DNA from: Ailurus styani
Taxonomy: Eukaryota; Chordata; Mammalia; Carnivora; Ailuridae
DNA length: 64,000 bases
Assembly (NCBI GenBank): GCA_002007465.1
Contig: LNAC01000136.1
Span: 3,407,042-3,471,041 of the forward strand
Direction: 5' to 3'
A model generated the notes under the pieces. It was given only the letters and a program-made list of their open reading frames with translations, was not told where the DNA came from and made no database searches. The position numbers were made by a program, and so were the translations under genes. Shown here in pieces: positions 36,150 through 49,139 of this stretch. Position 1 is the first letter of the stretch, and the number at the start of each line of letters is the position of its first letter.

Positions 36150-37240
36150 GATAATTAGTTTCTTTAAAATTCCACACAGTCTTCCTTAATAGGAGCTTCT
36201 GTTCTGGTCCCTAGCTTGGTCTCCCTTCTTGAAATAACCAAGGCTCATTAAATAATTTGTGTTTTGTTTTTCTTTGTCAACGTACGCAAGTTGGGGGTGA
36301 GAGCATCTTGGGAAGTGCTATATTGGCAGGCAGTGGAGACAAAGGAAGTAGTTCACTTCCCAATTAGCTGGTGGGGATTTTTTTCAGTAGTCTTTTTCTA
36401 GGACTGAGGAACAAGATGGTAGGGATACTTCTTTCATGAACTGATTGGATCGTCTTACCAATCTGTTGTGACCTTTAAAAATCACCTTTTACTTCAGGAC
36501 TGAAGTTCTCTGCCCCATGCTTTGCTAGAGAGGCTGACTTCCTCTCAGTCTGGTTTTTACTGCCTTGTGGAATGCAAGAACCTCCTATACGTCTTTTCTG
36601 GGTGCTACTGAAACTATATCCTCAGAAGTTTGTAGGGTCTCCTTCAGGCTTTAGAAGTAGGCCACGTTTCTCCCACCTCCTTCCCACTTCCCTACATATG
36701 TATCACTGCTTGAGCTATAAGTTTGCTCAGGAAGGAAGCAAAGTGACTGCATCCAGACCACCATTTTCTGAAAATTACCTCCCACTTTTCTTTTGACAGG
36801 AATATAGTCAGGAGGATCTGAGGCTACTGTAAGTCTATTCTTCTCTACCAAATGCAAGATGCATTCCCTATTTTAGTATATTATTTGCCTTTTGAAAAAT
36901 TATATATATTCCTAACTCTCGTGACCTCAAATAATTTCTCTTTGTTCAAATTAATGGTAGGCATCTGGAGGATATAGCAATTTTTTTCTTAGAATATTCT
37001 AGTCATTAACTGTTGTTTAGGTGCAATGAAAGTTCATTCTTCCAAATCATTTATTCATTCGACAAACAGTTTTTAATGGGTTCTTTTTGCCAGTCACTGC
37101 ATTCAATCCTTAAATGTCCTCCCGGAATCCTCGCCTCTCATTAGGTAGCACAGACACCCTGAGGAGGGGACTATTCTGTGAACTTTTCTTTTCTGTCGGT
37201 TGACTTAATATAGTTTTCATTTGTCAACTTTCAGAATATT
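36150..37240. other. Unassigned stretch
   Basis: No named repeat or exon seen. Sequence is of average composition. Confidence 0.3.
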
Positions 37241-37249
37241 TTATAACCT

Positions 37250-37653
37250 TTGTAGTAGATTGAAACATGGCCAGCATCCTCACTAATTCCACCTTGCAGT
37301 TCCTTACATCAGAATGTGGAGTCTTATTTCCCCATCCTTTGAATCTGGACTGGCCTTGTTACTCGCTTTGGCTAAAACATGTGGCAGAGTGACAATGTAC
37401 CAGTTTTGAGCTTAGGCCATTTGAGGTCTGGCAGGCTTCGGCTTTCTTCTTTAGATCCTGTGATCACTATGGGAGCCGGTCTGGACTGGCTGGCCTGCTA
37501 GAGTAGAGATGAGCCATTTTGGCCGAGATCAGCTGAACCACCCAGCTAAGCTCAGCCCAACTCGCCAACCTGCAGAATCGTGAACTAAATAAATGATCGT
37601 TTTAAGCCATTATGTTCTGGGATGTTTCTGAAGCAGAAAAGATTACTGATACA
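37250..37653 (+). mobile_element. MLT1-type MaLR solo LTR relic
   Basis: 'gtggagtcttatttccccat', 'gaactaaataaatgatcgtt' with 'aagccattatgttctgggat' and a terminal 'ctgatac' are characteristic of MLT1 LTRs. No internal retroviral genes are present. Confidence 0.65.
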
Positions 37654-37659
37654 ATACTG

Positions 37660-39180
37660 AAGTGAAATTGATAATTTTATTCTATTCACTCCTAATAGGA
37701 TCTCTGTTCAGACATAGGAAATTGCTTTCAAAGTTAACTATGGGCATTTTGTTTCACTTACTTCTATTTTCATTGAATCTGTATCTGTATCACCTATATC
37801 TGTATTTATGATATATGTATATATCATCTATATCTAAGTATATTTGTATCTCTATTTATATTAGGAACACATGTTCAGTCTAAACTAGAATTCACAGACT
37901 AATAAGTCCAACAAACAGCTTAGCTGGGTGTTATCACAAACATATATTTGGATGACTTAATTTGCATTAGAAGGGAGAGAGGTTATCCTGAGGACATTTT
38001 GGAATGAGCACCTCAAGAGAGACAGGTGTCTATTCTCAAGCCCAGCATCATGGACCATAGATGAGCCCTATGGGCATTCTCCCCATTTCTGTGGAAAATA
38101 ATTTTGTTCTGGTACATTGATGATTGAAAGGAATATATCCTTATCTTGACAACTTGAGGTTCATATGCCAGGAGGCTCTGACTTAACAGAGGGCATCAAC
38201 CAAGTGGCAAGACAAAGGTATGACTTTAAAGTAGAGTTACAGGTGATGGAGCAGAGTGTGTGGGGAAGGGGGACTGCAGAGAACTCTGTGAGCCAAGCGT
38301 ACCACAAAGAGTGACAAAAACAACTGTGGGGGACTTGGTTGGGAGAGGTAGGTAGATAGTGAAGTCAGAGCTTTAATTTTTATATGAATTTATTGCTTTC
38401 CATTGGCTGGTGTATTCTGAAGCTAAATTTCAGGTCACTGTAATAATCATTTACTACCAATGCTCCTTTCAATTTTCTTTTAACTGCATGTGGGAAGTTA
38501 AATATAAAAAAAAATAAGCTGTTAGAAGGAAGATGTTAATAAAAAATGATTCTCCTAATGCCAACTGATAACAATAGATTTTTAAAAGTGAAGGAAGTCT
38601 GAAGCCCAAATGTACAGACAGAAGTAACTGACTTATTTGTCATAAATGATACGGAGAATGGATTAGTGAAGGGAGAGTAATGTATTATCTGGAAGTGTTT
38701 TTTTTTTAAAGTTACACTACATAGGTCAGGATTTAATTTAGTTTCTCTTGAAGATTTTTAGTTCATCACTGCAATACTCTTTATGACTACTGAAACTCAA
38801 CCTACCTTATTAGAGTCAGACATTTTCTATTCAACTTCCTATCCTGAAAAAATAAAATTATCTCAGAACATATTATAATATATTGAAGGAAAAATCCAAA
38901 GGCATTATTTCATAAAAAAAAGTTTACCCCAATTACAACAAGTTCCAGTTAAAATAAAAATAGTCAAAGACGAAGGAAAACCTCAACATTTGAATGGAGC
39001 TCTCTCATCTTTTAGATGGCACCAAGTTCTTTCGGTTTTTCTACAACTTCATTAACTACCCCTTTTTGGTGCTTTACTGTCCCTCAGCCACAAATATAAA
39101 TGCTCTTCAAGGATCAATCCTTACCTCTCTTCTTTTCTTTCATTATTTTCTCCATGATAAATTTCATCTGATCTAATGAC
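37660..39180. other. Unassigned stretch
   Basis: AT-rich, with a TATC/TATA-like low-complexity part at 37780-37865. No gene seen. Confidence 0.3.
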
Positions 39181-39279
39181 ATGACAATACAAATGACTCC
39201 CAGTTCCTTACTCCCTCCCTTCTTCCCTCCCTCCCTTCCTTCATCCCTTCTTTCTTTGCTTCCACCCTCCCTCCTTTTT

Positions 39280-39570
39280 AATGTTAGTACCAGGTAGACA
39301 ACATACTGATTCAACAATTCTATACATTAGTCAGTGTTCACGATGATAAATGTAGTCACCATGTGTCACCATACATTATCACAATATTATAGACATCTCT
39401 GTGACTTATTTTATAACTGGAAGTTCGTATCTCTTAATCCTCTTTCTCTATTTCACTCCTCCCACCCATCTCTGCTCTAGCAACCGCCGGTTTGTTCTCT
39501 GTATTTAATAGTCTGTTTTTTGTTTGTTCATTTGTTTTGTTTTTCAGACTCCACACAGAAGTCTTTACCT
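39280..39570 (-). repeat. LINE-1 3'UTR fragment, carnivore type
   Basis: 'tgattcaacaattctatac', 'tagtcagtgttcacgatgat' and 'caaccgccggtttgttctct' are the reverse of the L1 3'UTR. A TTCC-rich tract precedes it at 39205-39275. Confidence 0.8.
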
Positions 39571-39897
39571 GCACTTTTACCCCTTCTCTGAGTGCTTCCA
39601 TTTCTGATGTCGTTGACACCTCAGTTCTTCCTTTTTTTGTATACCCCAACCAAAAGGTTGCCAAGTTCTGAGACATCTAGAGTCTATCACTACTTGCAGC
39701 TGTTCTTTCCCTTTTATTCCTTTTTCATCTGCCCTAGTTTAGATACCACTATATCTTACCTGGATCCTGGTACTAGCCATCTCATTTGTCACTGCTTTTA
39801 TTTACTTCTTTTTTTTTTTTTTTTAGTTCATTTGTTCTCCAATTACTTTGATTACAGTATGTATGTTCTAAGTAAGTTATTTAAAACCTCAAAATGT

Positions 39898-40097
39898 GGG
39901 GCAGCTGGGTGGCTCAGTCATTAGGTGTCTGCCTTCGGCTTGGGTCATGATCCCAGGGTCCTGGGATCAAGCCACACATCAGGCTTCCCGCTCAGCGGGA
40001 AGACTGCTTCTTCCTCTCCTACTCCCTTGTGTTCCTTCTCCCGCTGTGTTTCTTTCTGTCAAGTAAATAAATAAAATCTTAAACAACAACAACAAAC
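39898..40097 (+). repeat. Can-SINE
   Basis: Head 'ggggcagctgggtggctcag' with an (AAC)n tail. The duplication aaacctcaaaatgt lies at 39884-39897 and 40098-40111. Confidence 0.94.
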
Positions 40098-40925
40098 AAA
40101 CCTCAAAATGTTTCCTACTGTTCTTGAATAAATCCCAAACATATTATCAGTCATTTAAACCTCTTCATCAAGACAGATCTTTCCAAACCTATGTCCAACA
40201 GAATTTCTTTGGGTGCTAAAAGATCTAGTCAAACTCTTCCACAGACAACTTCCCTGTATATCTGCAGTGATTTCCTGCCCTTGTTCCTTTTTTTCTGTAT
40301 TTCTTACAGTACTGGAAATTTTTTCTTTCCATGTCAAAATACTCATATTATTCTTATCCATAAAATTCTAGTTCTAATATAATCTCTAATGAATTTACCT
40401 AAATTATACCAAGCATTTATGCTAGACTCTATGCTAAGTACATTATCTCGTTTACTTTCAGAACATTACTATTCTTCTATTCTTATTACACATTAGTATT
40501 TTTATTATACATTGCTATAAATGTGTCTCTTACAAAACTGTGGCATAAGTTGTATTTAATTCCTCTTAGCATTTCTTAAAGTTCTTTGGGAAAAACTTTA
40601 AATGTTCAATCAATATAGATGCACAAATGAAATATATTAATAATGTTTTCAGTGGTTCTACTGTATTCATCCCTAATTCTGCATTGTCAAGGATCTAAGA
40701 GAGCTTAAATTTTTTTAATATAATTTTCTTAAAAGGAAATAGAGTAAAGAAAGGAAAAATAAAGTGAAGTCATGTAAGGTTGGTTCACAGTAACAGTGAA
40801 GTATGGTTTAGTATAGTTTGTCAGAGGTGGACCACACGTTTGGTGGTTAGCCAAGGCAAAAAGATCATTTATTTACAGTATAACCCATTTCATGGCATGA
40901 AAATAAGTAAGTTACTGATATTCTT

Positions 40926-41136
40926 TTTTTTTTTTTTTTTCTTTTTAAAGATTTTATTTATTTATTTCACAGAGGGAGAGAGATCACAAGGAGGCAGAGA
41001 GGCAGGCAGAGAGAGAGAGGGGGAAGCAGGCTCCCCGCTGAGCAGGGAGCCCGATGCGGGCTTCGATCCCAGGACCCTGAGATCATGACCTGAGCCGAAA
41101 GCAGAGGCATTAACCCACTGAGCCACCCAGGCGCCC
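40926..41136 (-). repeat. Can-SINE
   Basis: A young-looking copy. The perfect 17-nt duplication aagttactgatattctt lies at 40909-40925 and 41137-41153. Confidence 0.97.
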
Positions 41137-41153
41137 AAGTTACTGATATTCTT

Positions 41154-43550
41154 AAGGAGGGTTCTGTTTGATGTAGTACACTACATCTGCAACACCATAG
41201 TTAAAGTACAAGGGATGTGAGCTACCTTAAAAACCAAACTTCTCCTCAGTGTTACTTTGTCAAGGATGATAGGTAAGTTACCACAGAATAGAAATGGCCA
41301 CACGCAAAACGGACTTATTTCAAGAGTGGTAGACAGGGTCATACATTATTCAGGTGACAACTATTTTGAGCTGTTTCAGTAAATTGTAGAGGGCATGATG
41401 ATATGCCTCATGTACTCTTTCTTCTTTCTCCTCTTGTTTTAAACAGAAAAGAGAACAATTTCGTGTTGGGACGGGTTTCTTAAGATACTTGGAAGTTATT
41501 AGCTACATAGGGGGTCCTTGTGGTAGCCCTTCCACACAATGGAAGGAATGACAAATACTATTACAGTGTGATTACACATGTCTATGATATCAAAACCATA
41601 GCCGCGGACATTGTGGTTAGCGATGAAGGCAGACAGGAGACACATGGGCACATGTATGCACGCGCACACATTTCAATATAGATCATTACTTCACAAGACA
41701 GTCTATGACCAGCTATATAAACTCAGTTTTCTCTCTCTCAAGGCCTAATCCTTTTTGTCTGATAACTGTCATTCGCAATGATTATTCTGCTTTTGAGATG
41801 ATTAGACATATTTCATTACTACAAATAAAGAAACTTCTTAACAAATTACACCTTAAGAGTAAATAAGAAATTGTGCATGCTGACTTCAAAAAACCCTTGA
41901 ATTTCCTACCTGGTGTTTACTGTCAAAAGCACAATAGGCTTTCAAACGGGTTCTCATAAGGAAAAATTCTGTTTATTTTGTCACACTTTTTCCATTAATT
42001 TAAAAACCAGTGAAAGCTTGAAAACCCTGGGAAGTGTGACAATAACCCCCAATTTTGAGTTTTCAAAATCTCTTGGGAAGCACATTTTGTGGATAATTGC
42101 AAGCGCTTTGTGAAAGAGCTTCAGAGCTGCATGAGCTTCTAGATTAACTATACACAATTTTGGAGAACAAAAATATCTTTCTTATGTTGTCTCACACCCT
42201 CTGTTTAATGAGTCTCATCAATTTATGCCAGTGATGAAACTGACTTGTTCAAACAGCTCTATAATGCTTATTGTTAAGTATCTCCTAAAAATCATGAAAA
42301 TTCATCAAACATCTTCTAAAAGACCAAAAATTAGCCCCCCCCCCAAAAGGTAATACCTCATGTAAGTGTGGTTTTTGTGAAACTTGTCCACATGTGCATT
42401 GCTGGCGGCATTGTGGGTTGACACAACCCATCTGGAAGGCACTGTGAGAGCAGACAGCACACACTTCTAGGACATCCATTCTCTTCCATACAACAATCTT
42501 GTTTTGGTGGCCAGCCCTAGCCCTGGTTAGATGATAAATCTAAACCTCTGCTTATATTTCTCTTATGATCAAGTGCTAACTTCTCCTCTGAGACTTTGGG
42601 CTAAATATGTGTGTGTGTGTGTGTGTGTGTATGAGTACATTTATCTTTTGGATAAAAACTACCATTATTCAGTAATTATTACTTTTATCAAATAATGTGA
42701 TATGTACATGTATTATCTCTTTTAATTTTTATAATTCCCATCCGGTAGACAGTATTATGCTAATTTGAGAGATGACAAAACTTGACCTTAGAAAGATTAG
42801 TTAACCTAGTCGCATCACCAGCTTGCAAAACGCTCAACTGACAAAATGCTGAGTTTGGAATATATGCAACTGACTCTAAGGCATATTAGCCTCAACTACT
42901 AACCTCTCAATTATTATTTAATTTTTTTTAAGCTGAGCAGTGTTTGAGTGACTTGTGGACAAATCTTACTTCCCCAGATGTGGATTAAAGAACATTTAGA
43001 ATTGCCGTGCGCTGTCTGAATCACATTTAAAGGAAGCTGTTGAAACCTCATATATGAACCTTCTATTTGTGTGTCTCTCCTTTTCCAGCTGTTCGTATGT
43101 TTCCAAGAGTTTTTCTGTGCTTCCTTGTCTAGGACCCTGGGATAGGAAGCATGTCATGTGGGTATGGTATGTGCCCCACTCAAGCTTCTCTCTGGGACCC
43201 CTGCTCTATACTCTATACCTTTGGCTATTCAATGGCATGAATCATTCTTTGACTGATACGTCTGTACTTTCCAAGAAACTGCCCTTTGATTGATCCTGGA
43301 CCATAGACCCTACCTCAGAGTTGCCCCATAATCAGGGTTCCCAGGGTTCCTGGTCCCTTTCTGAGACCACCTTTGTTTAAGGCCTGCAGATCAGAAAGGG
43401 CATCAGATAGATGCAAAGTAATGACACGAGACAGCATCAAAGAGGGAATTTTCACTAAAGATGTAAAGAAATGTAATCAGGATACACAGTACGGTGAACT
43501 GCAGGTGGAAAGTTGAGACACTTGAGTGTAAATAACGGGTACTTCATCAG
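41154..43550. other. Stretch with few recognised elements
   Basis: Holds a (TG)n run at 42608-42631 and a MIR-like relic at about 42730-42900 ('gagatgacaaaacttgacct'). No exon is supported. Confidence 0.4.
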
Positions 43551-44510
43551 AATAATCTCATTTAATCTTCACACAATCTCTGTCATTTAACTGTTTTGCA
43601 CAATATTTGCCATGTTTTGGTCTGTTAGTTTGTTCATTTCCTTTGCTGTATAGTATTCTATTAAATGAATATTTTGCAACTTGTATGGCATTTCTCTTAG
43701 TGATGGGCCTTAGGTCTGCCTCCCATTTGGGACTATTACAAATTATGCAGCTATGAAACTCTTGTACATGTATGTTGCTGGATTATACATGCATATGTAT
43801 GGGCATATATTTAGGAGTGGAATTGCTGGGGTATGAGATATGCTTACATCTAACCGTAGCCTAAATGCCAAACAATTTTCCAAGTGGTTTTATGAATTTA
43901 TCCTCTACCAGCCTTTCATAATTGCTCCCAGTGCTTCTTTTTCTCAACAACATTTGGCATTGTCAGTCTTCTTATCTTTAGCTATTCTGGTGGGTATGCA
44001 CCATCCTCTTTTTGTGACTTTAATTTGTATTTCTGTAATGACTATGTAAGTTTAGCACTCTTACAAATGTTTATAGGACATGTTTATATCTTCTTTCATG
44101 AAGTGCCTCTTCAAGTCTTTTGCTTATTTTTTCTTTCTGGTTGTTAGTCTTTTACTGAAGGATTCGTTGTTCCTTATGTTTTGTAGATACAAGCATTTTC
44201 TTGATTATCTGTGCTGTAAGTATCTTCTCCCACTATGTGGCCTGCCTATTCACTACTTTGTGACTTATAGTAAGCAGTTTATAATCCTCATATAGTCCAG
44301 TTTTTCAACATTATTTTAGATATGGTAATTTTTGTGTCATTTCTTAGTATATTTGATGTGCTTTACTGCTTACTTTTTACTTTTAATTCTATAATTTACC
44401 TGGTATTTATTTTTATGAATGGTGTGAAGTAGGGATCAAGTTTCTTTTTTCCTCCCCCATATGTAGATCTTACTGACCCAGGACCATTTGTCGAAAATGT
44501 TGTCCTTTTC

Positions 44511-44707
44511 GGGAGGTCAGGGTGGCTCAGTCGGTTGGGTGTCTGCCTTGGGGTGGGGTCATGGTCCCGGGAACCATGGTCCCTGCTCAGTGGGGAGCCT
44601 GCTTCTTCTTCTCCTCCCTGTTTGTGCTCTCTCTCTCTTTCTCACTATCTGTCTCTCTCTCTCTCAAATAAGCAAATAAATAAAATCTTAAAAAAAAATA
44701 AAGAAAA
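44511..44707 (+). repeat. Can-SINE with degenerate head
   Basis: 'gggtggctcagtcggttggg' and a CT-rich block followed by AATAAA. The middle is shortened. Duplication aaaatgttgtccttttc / aaaatgtgtccttctc. Confidence 0.88.
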
Positions 44708-45272
44708 GAAAATGTGTCCTTCTCTACTGTTCTCCATTGCCACCTTTACCATGACTCAAGTGTCCCTGTAGGTGTGGGTCTGTTTCTGAATTCTGTTTTC
44801 TATTCTATTGTTCATTTAGCTATCCTTGCACAAATCCCAAAGTCTGAATTAATGTTGCTTTAAAAAAAAAGTTTTCATGTCTGGTGAAGCAATGCTTCCT
44901 TTTCTTTTTCAATTTGACTTATCTATTCATGGCTTTTTTGCATTCACATACAAATTTTAGGATTCACTTGTCAATTTCTACATACATGTGCACACAGTCC
45001 CTCCTGGGATTTCTGATTGTGATTGAATTGAACTTAGAGAACTGATATCTTTGCAATACTGTTTTGTAATCCATGAATGTGACATATTTTTCCATTTGTT
45101 CTGTTCTTCTTTAACCTTTTAAAGTAATGTTTTATGGTTTTGTTAGAGGTATTAACATGTTTGTTAGATTTATTCTCAGATAATGAATATTTCTGATGCT
45201 TTTATAAGTAATATAATCATAAAATGTAATTTTCAAATGTTTTGGTTGATATGTAGGAAAACAACTGATTTT

Positions 45273-45299
45273 TTTTTAAAGATTTTATTTTACTTATTT

Positions 45300-45339
<40 letters not shown>

Positions 45340-45473
45340 TCACAAGTAGGCAGAGAGAAGGAAGCAGGCTCCTTGCTGAGCAGGGAGCCCGATGTGGGCC
45401 TTGATCCCAGGACCCTGAGATCATGACCTGAGCTGAAGGCAGAGGCTTAACCCACTGAGCCACCCAGGCACCC
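45273..45473 (-). repeat. Can-SINE with (GA)n expansion
   Basis: About seventeen GA units at 45303-45336. The duplication aaacaactgatttt lies at 45258-45271 and 45474-45487. Confidence 0.95.
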
Positions 45474-45535
45474 AAACAACTGATTTTTAATATTGGCCTT
45501 GCATCCTGGAGCCTTGCAAAACTCTTGCAGTAATT

Positions 45536-45749
45536 TTTTTTATTTAAATATTTTCTTTATTTGAGTGAGAGAGAGAGAGCATGACAGAAAGCAAGAAACA
45601 GCATGAACAGGGTGAAGAGCAGAGAGAGAGAGGGAGTAGACTCCCTGCTGGGCAGGAAACCCAACATGACAGGGGCTTGATCACAGGACGCCAGGATCAT
45701 GACCTGAGCCAAAGGCAGACACCTAAGCGACTGAGCCACCCAAATACCC
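45536..45749 (-). repeat. Can-SINE, older copy
   Basis: Minus copy ending 'gagccacccaaatacccc'. Imperfect duplication ctcttgcagtaatt / ctcttgcgttaatt at 45522-45535 and 45750-45763. Confidence 0.9.
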
Positions 45750-46639
45750 CTCTTGCGTTAATTCTAATAATATTTTCTGTAGATTCCTTACAATATTCTA
45801 CATAAACCCTGAAACCATTTGCAAATACCACAAGTCTTCATTTCCAATCTCTTTACCATTTACATATGTATGTATTTGCCTTATTTCACCAGCTAGGACC
45901 TTCAGTACTATGTAAAATAGAAGTGGTGATAGTGGTCATCTCTGTGTTATGCCTAGTCTCAGAGAGGAAGCTTTCACCACTCACCATCAAATGTTTGCTG
46001 TGCTTCTTTTTTTTTTTTTTAAATACTCTATCGGATTAAGCAAGTCTCCTTCCTTTACTAGTTTTCTAAGGGTTTTTTCTTTTACTATGAAGTGATATTA
46101 ATATTTATAAAATGAGCATACTTTTCTGTTTATTCTATTAATATGGTGAAAATATGTTTTTCCCCTTTTTGCTGTTAATGTAGTGAAATACACTGATTAG
46201 TTTTTCTAATATTAAACCAGTCTTACATTTTTGCATTCCTGGAATAAATTACACTTGTTTTCTCTGAATTATGACATAAACACACATACATACAAACTCC
46301 ACAACCATATTTAGTATTAACACATTGACTTATGTGAGATGTAGATGTTAACTCAGTATGCTAATGCTTTTGTTAGTATTTCTTTTAATTAGGTTATAAA
46401 AGGAAATCACATATTATGGAAAATTATATGCTAGACACTTATCTATTTTCTCATTCTATCCTACAGCCTTATGATGTATATATATCATCAAATTTTCTGT
46501 CCATAAAATAATTAAAACTCAAATCATTGATCTAATTTTCTAAGCCATGAAGATAACCTATTTAATTTCATGCTTCCTGTTTTAATACTGGTGGTTGCCC
46601 TGTTCTACACACTTCAAAATGCTGTGATGTCTGATTTTC

Positions 46640-46830
46640 TAGAACAGTCCTGAAATGTGGTAAGAATACAGGAGATCTGCAGTCAGAGAAGCTTAGGGAC
46701 AAGGCCCAGCTTTGTAAGTCACTGTGTGACTTTGAATAAGTGGGTTAAGCTCTTTAAACTTCAGTTTCTTCACCTATAAAATGGTGAGAATAGTAACCAC
46801 TTAATCAACATGGGATGGGGATTAAACAAA
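46640..46830 (+). repeat. MIR relic
   Basis: 'gtgtgactttgaataagtgg', 'cttcagtttcttcacctat' and 'aaaatggtgagaatagtaac' are the classic MIR order. Confidence 0.8.
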
Positions 46831-46938
46831 ATAAATAGAACTTTAATAGACATAGGACTATTCATATTTTCTATTTGGGGGGATCAGTTTTGATATGTTG
46901 TATTTTTCTAGAAATCTGACTTTATTATTTAAATTTTC

Positions 46939-48457
46939 TTTTCTGAGAGAGCCAGCACCTGCCTTGAAGTGGGGTGGAGGGGGCAGAAGGAGAGAGAGAG
47001 GGAAAGAGGGGAAGCAGACTCCCTACTGAGTACAGACACCAAAGTGGGGCTCAATCTCACAACCCTGAGATCACAACCTGAGTCGCAACCAAGAGTCCTG
47101 ACTGTTTTTGTTGTTGTTGTTATTGTTAAATATCCTATTTATTTATTTTATTATGTTATGTTAGTCACTATACAGTACATCACTAGATCCATGATTCATT
47201 GTTTGCATATATCGCCCAGTGCTCCATGCAATGTGTGGTCTCCTTAATACCCACCACTGGGCTCACCCATCCTCCCCCCAAAACTCTCAGTTTGATTCCC
47301 AGAGTCTATAGTCTCTCATGGTTTGCTCCCCCTCTAATTTCCCCCCCTTCATTTTCTCCTCCCTACTCCTAATGTCCTCCATGCTATTCCTTATGTTCCA
47401 CAAATAAGTGAAACCACATGATAATTGTCTTTTTCTGTTTGACTTATTTAGCATAATCTCCTCCAGTTCCATCCATGTTGATGTAAATATTGGGTATTCA
47501 TCCTTTCTGATGGCTGAGTGATAGTCCATTGTTTATATGGACCATATTTTCTTTATCCATTTGTCTGTTGAAGGGCATCTTGACTCCTTCCACCGTTTGG
47601 CTATTGTGGACACTGCTGCTATGAACACTGGGGTAAATATGGCCCTTCTTTTCACTGCATCTGTATCTTTGGGGTAAATACCCAGTAGAGCAATTGCTGG
47701 GTCATAGGGTAGCTCTATTTTTAACTCTCTGAGGAACCTCCACACTGTTTTCAAAAGTGGCTGTACCAACTTGCATTCCCACCAACAATGTAAGAGGGTT
47801 CTCCTTTCTTCACAACCTCTCCAATATTTGTTGTTTCTTGCCTTGTCAATTTGTGTCATTCTAACTGGTGTAAGGTGGTATCTCAGTGTGGTTTTGATTT
47901 AAATTTCCCTGATGGCTAATGATGATGAACATTTTTTCATGTGTCTTTTTTGGAGAAGTGTCTGTTCATGTCTTCTGCCCTTTTTTTGACTTACTTGTTT
48001 TTGGGGTGCTGAGTTTGAGAAGTTCTTTATAGATCTTGTATATCAGCCCTTTGTCTGTAGTGTCATTTGCAAATATCTTCTCCCATTCTGTGGGTTGTCT
48101 CTTTGTTTTGTTGACTGTTTTCTTTGCTGTGCAGAAGCTTTTTACCTTGATGAAATCCCAGAAGTTCATTTTTGCTTTTGTTTCCCTTGCCTTTGGAGAC
48201 GTGTCTTGAAAGAAGTTGTTGTGGCTGATGTCGAAAAGGTTACTGCCTTTATTCTCCTCTAGGATTTTGATGGCTTCCTGTCTCACATTGAGGTCTTTCA
48301 GCCATTTAGAGTCTATCTTTGTGTATAAGAGAATGGTCAAGTTTCATTCTTCTGTATATAGCTGTCCAATTTTCCCAGCACCATTTATTGAAAAGACTGT
48401 CTTTTTTCCATTGGGTAAGAGTCCCGACTCTTAACTGACTGAGCCACCCAGGTGCCC
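46939..48457 (-). repeat. Can-SINE split in two by a LINE-1
   Basis: The SINE body lies at 46939-47103 and its tRNA-derived head at 48430-48457 ('gagccacccaggtgcccc'). The SINE's own target duplication survives outside both pieces: ctgactttattatttaaatt from 46916 and ctgactttatttatttaaat from 48458. Confidence 0.92.
47104..48416 (-). mobile_element. 5'-truncated LINE-1 inserted in a Can-SINE
   Basis: On the minus strand this reads from a truncation at 48416 through the last part of ORF2 into the 3'UTR, ending in a CAA-rich A tail (47104-47127). The ORF2 part includes residues such as [12 protein letters not shown] and KIYKELLKL (48340-47966) and, after a frame break, [17 protein letters not shown] (47859-47533). 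The frame is broken, so no active protein is made. The 13-nt target duplication aagagtc(c/t)... lies at 47091-47103 and 48417-48429 with one mismatch. It is younger than the L1M copies nearby. Confidence 0.93.
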
Positions 48458-48789
48458 CTGACTTTATTTATTTAAATTTTCAAATATATTGGCATAGAGC
48501 TATTACAGTCATCTTATCACCTCTGTAACACCTTTAAGAGCTGGTTATTCATTTTACATCTCGGTTATTTGTGCCTCCTTTCTTTTTTCTCAATATGTCT
48601 CTTTGGAAATTTATTTTATATTCTTTTCAATGACCCAACTTTTATTTTGTTGATCATCTCTAGTTTATCGTTTCTTTCTTTTTTCTTTACTGACTGCTCT
48701 TTACTTTTCCTTCTGTTTACTTTGGATATAGTTATAGGGATCTTTAAAAATTTCTTAAGATGGATGCTTAAGTCATTGATTTTAACTAC

Positions 48790-49139
48790 ATTTATCTCCC
48801 TCATGACTTTATATATGCCATCGTTGTATATGATATATATATATGTATATATGTATACATATGTATATATAGAGTTGTGTGTGTATATATATTGCATATA
48901 TGTGTATTCATAGAGGAATTACAGAAACAAAAAGCATAGTATCTTCAATTACATATCTAGATCTCTAAATTTATCTCCCTCCTGACTTCCTATATGCTAT
49001 TGTTGTGTATTTGTGTGTGTATATGCATATGTATATATAGTAAAATATACAGTACATATATATTTAGTATAAACCTACATATTTTTATATATATTTATAA
49101 TATACATAGTAAATACTATGCTTTTTGTTCTTATAATTC
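48790..49139. repeat. AT-rich block with direct and inverted duplications
   Basis: A 43-bp segment at 48790-48832 recurs diverged at 48969-49011. A near-perfect inverted pair of about 27 nt links 48915-48941 with 49113-49139, sharing a perfect 16-nt core. (TA)n and (TG)n runs fill the spaces. Confidence 0.75.

Larger units (their letters stand above)
43565..46270 (-). repeat. Long old LINE-1 (L1M-type) broken by three SINEs
   Basis: Antisense L1 text runs collinearly from the 3' end ('gggactattacaaattatgc', 'atttaggagtggaattgctg') through ORF2 ('cttctcccactatgtggcct') to 'cattcctggaataaattac'. SINEs at 44511-44707, 45273-45473 and 45536-45749 interrupt it, and the L1 resumes after each one. 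All reading frames are decayed. Confidence 0.8.

Noticed and set aside
47533..48340. Reverse-transcriptase-like peptides on the minus strand
   Set aside because: They are the broken end of LINE-1 ORF2 and are annotated as the mobile element, not as a gene.
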